The notes under the pieces were generated by a model that made no database searches, was not told the origin of the DNA, and worked only from the letters and a program-made list of their open reading frames with translations. 64,000 nt of DNA, taken from contig NZ_JACHJS010000001.1 in NCBI RefSeq assembly GCF_014203755.1, positions 5,146,001 through 5,210,000 of the forward strand, given 5' to 3'. The stretch's first letter is position 1. Every line of letters starts with the position of its first letter. This DNA comes from Saccharothrix violaceirubra (lineage in GTDB: Bacteria > Actinomycetota > Actinomycetes > Mycobacteriales > Pseudonocardiaceae). Positions 62,156-64,000 of the stretch are shown here, piece after piece. A program made the position numbers and the translations under genes.

Positions 62156-63116
62156 CCCCGGTCAACGCCTCCTCGACCGCCTCGGCGATCCGCCGGTCGG
62201 TGGCCGCCCGACGTCGGCGTGCCCGCAGCCGCAGCACCACGACCAGCCCGGCCACCGCCACGAGGACGAGCAACGCCACCCACGGCACGGCCCAGGTGCC
62301 GGTCTCGGCCGTCACCTCGGCCAGGGCACCGCCACCCGCGACCTGGGGCACGAGCCGCACCGACGCGTCCAGCCACACCAGGGGCGCCACGTCGGCGAAG
62401 GGCACGGTGAAGTCCGACCCGGCACCGGGAAGCAGCTCCGGCACGCTCACGGACCGCTCCCGGCCACCGAGTCCGAACAGGCCCTCGACCGCGATCGTCT
62501 GCGTACCGCCCGCCCGCAGGTTCCCGGTGTTGGTCACGCGGAACGACACCGTGGCCGTGCCGAACCCGAACGGGTTCCCGTCGTAGGCCACCGACAGTCC
62601 TTCGATCGCCAACGCGGGCTTCTCCTCGCCCGTGACCCGCAGGTGGACGCGGCTGCCGAGCCTGCGGTCGACCCGCACGCCGCCGGAACTCTCCGGCACG
62701 GCCAACGACGTGACGATGCCGCCGCTGTGGTCGCCGGGTCCCGCGTCGGCCGGAACCGTGATGGTGAAAGGGACTTCCACGGCCGAGCGCGCCGGAACCT
62801 CCACTTGGGACTGTGCCAGGGCCACCCAGGTGCCGAGGTCGGTCGAGGGTTGGCCGGCCGGCAGCAGGTCGAGCTGGCCGGACGTGGTCGTGAACCCGTC
62901 GGCGGCGTAGACCAACAGCGTGATCGGGCGGTCGCCGTGGTTGGCGATGGCCACCGCGTCGCGGATCGTGTCGCCGGGAGCCGCCGAGTAGCCGTAGTTG
63001 GGCCGACCGTCGGTACCGGCCGGGCGCACGCCCCACGTCACCGACTCCTGGGCCGACGCGGGTGTCGTGATCCCGAGGAGGAACACGACGAGGACGAGCA
63101 GGACGCGCAACGGCAT
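62148..63116 (-). CDS. DUF916-like (WxL-associated) surface protein with C-terminal anchor
   Basis: A 322-residue exported protein: signal peptide (MPLRVLLVLVVFLLGITTPASA), two beta-sandwich domains (WGVRPAGTDGRPNYGYSAAPGDTIRDAVAIANHGDRPITLLVYAADG; VTGEEKPALAIEGLSVAYDG), one C-terminal membrane helix (WVALLVLVAVAGLVVVLRL) and a basic tail. It resembles the DUF916/DUF3324 proteins that accompany WxL-domain proteins in Firmicutes. Here it follows a WxL-type gene on the same strand, separated by a hairpin. ATG 63116 has GGAG upstream. Confidence 0.8.
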   Translation of the reverse strand: MPLRVLLVLVVFLLGITTPASAQESVTWGVRPAGTDGRPNYGYSAAPGDTIRDAVAIANHGDRPITLLVYAADGFTTTSGQLDLLPAGQPSTDLGTWVALAQSQVEVPARSAVEVPFTITVPADAGPGDHSGGIVTSLAVPESSGGVRVDRRLGSRVHLRVTGEEKPALAIEGLSVAYDGNPFGFGTATVSFRVTNTGNLRAGGTQTIAVEGLFGLGGRERSVSVPELLPGAGSDFTVPFADVAPLVWLDASVRLVPQVAGGGALAEVTAETGTWAVPWVALLVLVAVAGLVVVLRLRARRRRAATDRRIAEAVEEALTGVR

Positions 63117-63137
63117 CGGGGTCTCCCAAGAAGAAGA

Positions 63138-63168
63138 CGGGGTGGCGCGGAGAACCCGCGCCACCCCG
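63138..63168 (-). terminator. Stem-loop between the WxL-type and DUF916-like genes
   Basis: 13-bp inverted repeat (63138-63150 with 63156-63168), 5-nt loop. It probably lowers read-through from the upstream WxL gene into the anchor gene. Confidence 0.75.
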
Positions 63169-63176
63169 AAGGACGA

Positions 63177-64000
63177 TCAGCCCAGTGCGGTCAGGGTGAG
63201 GGTCGCGCGGTACGTGCCGTCGGCCACCGTGATCGGCAGCCGCAGGTCGAGGTCGGCCCGCAGGACCGACGACCCGGCCGCGTGACCCGCCGGCGCGCTG
63301 CCCAGCGTCGCCGAGCGCGCCAGACCGTCGCCGGACAGGAAGCCGGACGCGACGGCGGCACCGGCCACGGCGCCACCGGCGTTGTCGCCCAGGAACGGCG
63401 ACCAGCCCAGGTACTTGCCGCCGACCGCGCGGCCCGCCGACGTGAAGTCGCCGACCTGGCCGGACAGCGACCACGGCGCCGACGTGATGCGGGTGTCGGT
63501 GACGCGCACGGGGTTGAGCGTGCCGCGGGCGGCGAAGTGGTCGCCGGACTCCTTGGCCGTGCCCAGGTCCACGACGCCGTTGCCGCCGTCGATGCTCCAC
63601 ACCAGCTCGCCCGGCGCACGCTCGGGCACGGTCACCTTGACGCGCTGCTCGTCGTCGCCGACCGGCGCCTCGATGCCCGCCTCGGTGACGAACTTGGTGC
63701 CGTTGCGCTTGGTGATGGTGAAGCTGTCGAACAGGTCGCCGACCTTGTGCGGCTCGGGCGAGTTCGCGGTCTTCTCCGCGACGTAGGAGCGGTACGTGAC
63801 GGTGTCGCCGTTGACCGAGATCACCTGGTACGTGGTCACGCCCTGGCCGCGCCGGACCTGCGTGGCGGCGTTGCGCGTCCACACGTTGTCGTTGGCGGGC
63901 GCGAGCGTGTAGTGCTTGGCACCGGAGTTGCTGACCGCGTACACCGGGCCGGTGGTGATGCCGGGCGTGGCGGTGGCGTCGGAGTTCTTGTAGCCGCGGG
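63177..64000 (-). CDS. C-terminal part of a secreted protein ending in a WxL-type domain
   Basis: The frame enters from the right edge and ends at TGA 63179-63177. The right part (GPVYAVSNSGAKHY; RRGQGVTTYQVISVNGDTVTYRSYVAEKT) looks like the C-terminal beta domain of secreted metallophosphoesterases. The last about 180 residues match the WxL surface domain (ITSAPWSLSGQVGDFTSAG; GKYLGWSPFLGDN; SSVLRADLDLRLPITVADGTYRATLTLTALG). WxL domains bind peptidoglycan non-covalently. With the DUF916-like protein downstream it forms a cell-surface pair. The N-terminal enzyme part is outside the window, so the metallophosphoesterase reading is tentative. Confidence 0.75.
   Translation of the reverse strand, partial: RGYKNSDATATPGITTGPVYAVSNSGAKHYTLAPANDNVWTRNAATQVRRGQGVTTYQVISVNGDTVTYRSYVAEKTANSPEPHKVGDLFDSFTITKRNGTKFVTEAGIEAPVGDDEQRVKVTVPERAPGELVWSIDGGNGVVDLGTAKESGDHFAARGTLNPVRVTDTRITSAPWSLSGQVGDFTSAGRAVGGKYLGWSPFLGDNAGGAVAGAAVASGFLSGDGLARSATLGSAPAGHAAGSSVLRADLDLRLPITVADGTYRATLTLTALG

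Overview
The window is high-GC DNA with GTG/ATG starts, frequent 4-bp ATGA/GTGA gene overlaps, Scr1-type XRE and DUF397 genes, orphan type VII secretion (ESX) associated genes and a Pgl/BREX type 2 system. Together these point to a filamentous actinomycete, most likely a member of the Pseudonocardiales (Saccharothrix/Lentzea/Actinosynnema-like). This placement rests on gene style and content, not on a marker gene.

Layout. 1-8.2 kb: the 5' part of glgE; a small ESX-associated cassette (SseB-like, YbaB/EbfC-like, EspC-like, a large WXG-type protein, a membrane protein); a DUF418 membrane protein with a NarL-type two-component system. 8.2-10.8 kb: a secreted AA10 lytic polysaccharide monooxygenase and a secreted type-B carboxylesterase. 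11-25.4 kb: a putative catabolic island with a TetR regulator, an Opp/Dpp-type ABC importer (including a natural permease-ATPase fusion), an O-methyltransferase-like enzyme, SDR, zinc alcohol dehydrogenase, aldo/keto reductase, three alpha/beta hydrolases and an MFS exporter. It is tied together by a repeated palindromic operator, TAGTCTACG-NN-CGTAGACTA, seen in front of five transcription units. 25.5-29.4 kb: an Scr1-type regulator with a clear palindromic operator, DUF397, then a decaying stretch with a frameshifted ESX-like gene, a DUF3558 lipoprotein and a frameshifted hydrolase. 29.5-31.8 kb: a DUF2975/HTH/ABC-2 export operon.

32.5-33.8 kb: the most striking locus. A short cytochrome P450 is followed 44 bp downstream by a 20-codon gene with a perfect Shine-Dalgarno sequence. 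Its product ends in RWIWP and is followed by a 13-bp-stem terminator. This has the hallmarks of a P450-modified (Trp cross-linked) RiPP with a minimal two-gene cluster.

34.6-52.6 kb: a complete, tightly coupled BREX type 2 (Pgl) phage-defence operon, pglW-pglX-pglY-pglZ-brxD-brxHI, with a markedly AT-richer segment inside pglX.

52.8-61.2 kb: a lone methyltransferase, then a phosphonate uptake and breakdown cluster: FAD oxidoreductase, secreted alkaline-phosphatase-superfamily protein, zinc alcohol dehydrogenase, GntR regulator, PhnD-PhnC-PhnE importer and a phosphonatase-like HAD hydrolase. Palindromic GACTTGT-N4-ACAAGTC sites in both divergent promoters suggest GntR controls all of it. 61.2-64 kb: a DUF6461-like protein, a DUF916-like cell-surface protein and the end of a WxL-domain protein that runs off the window. 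No tRNA, rRNA, CRISPR array or insertion sequence was seen.
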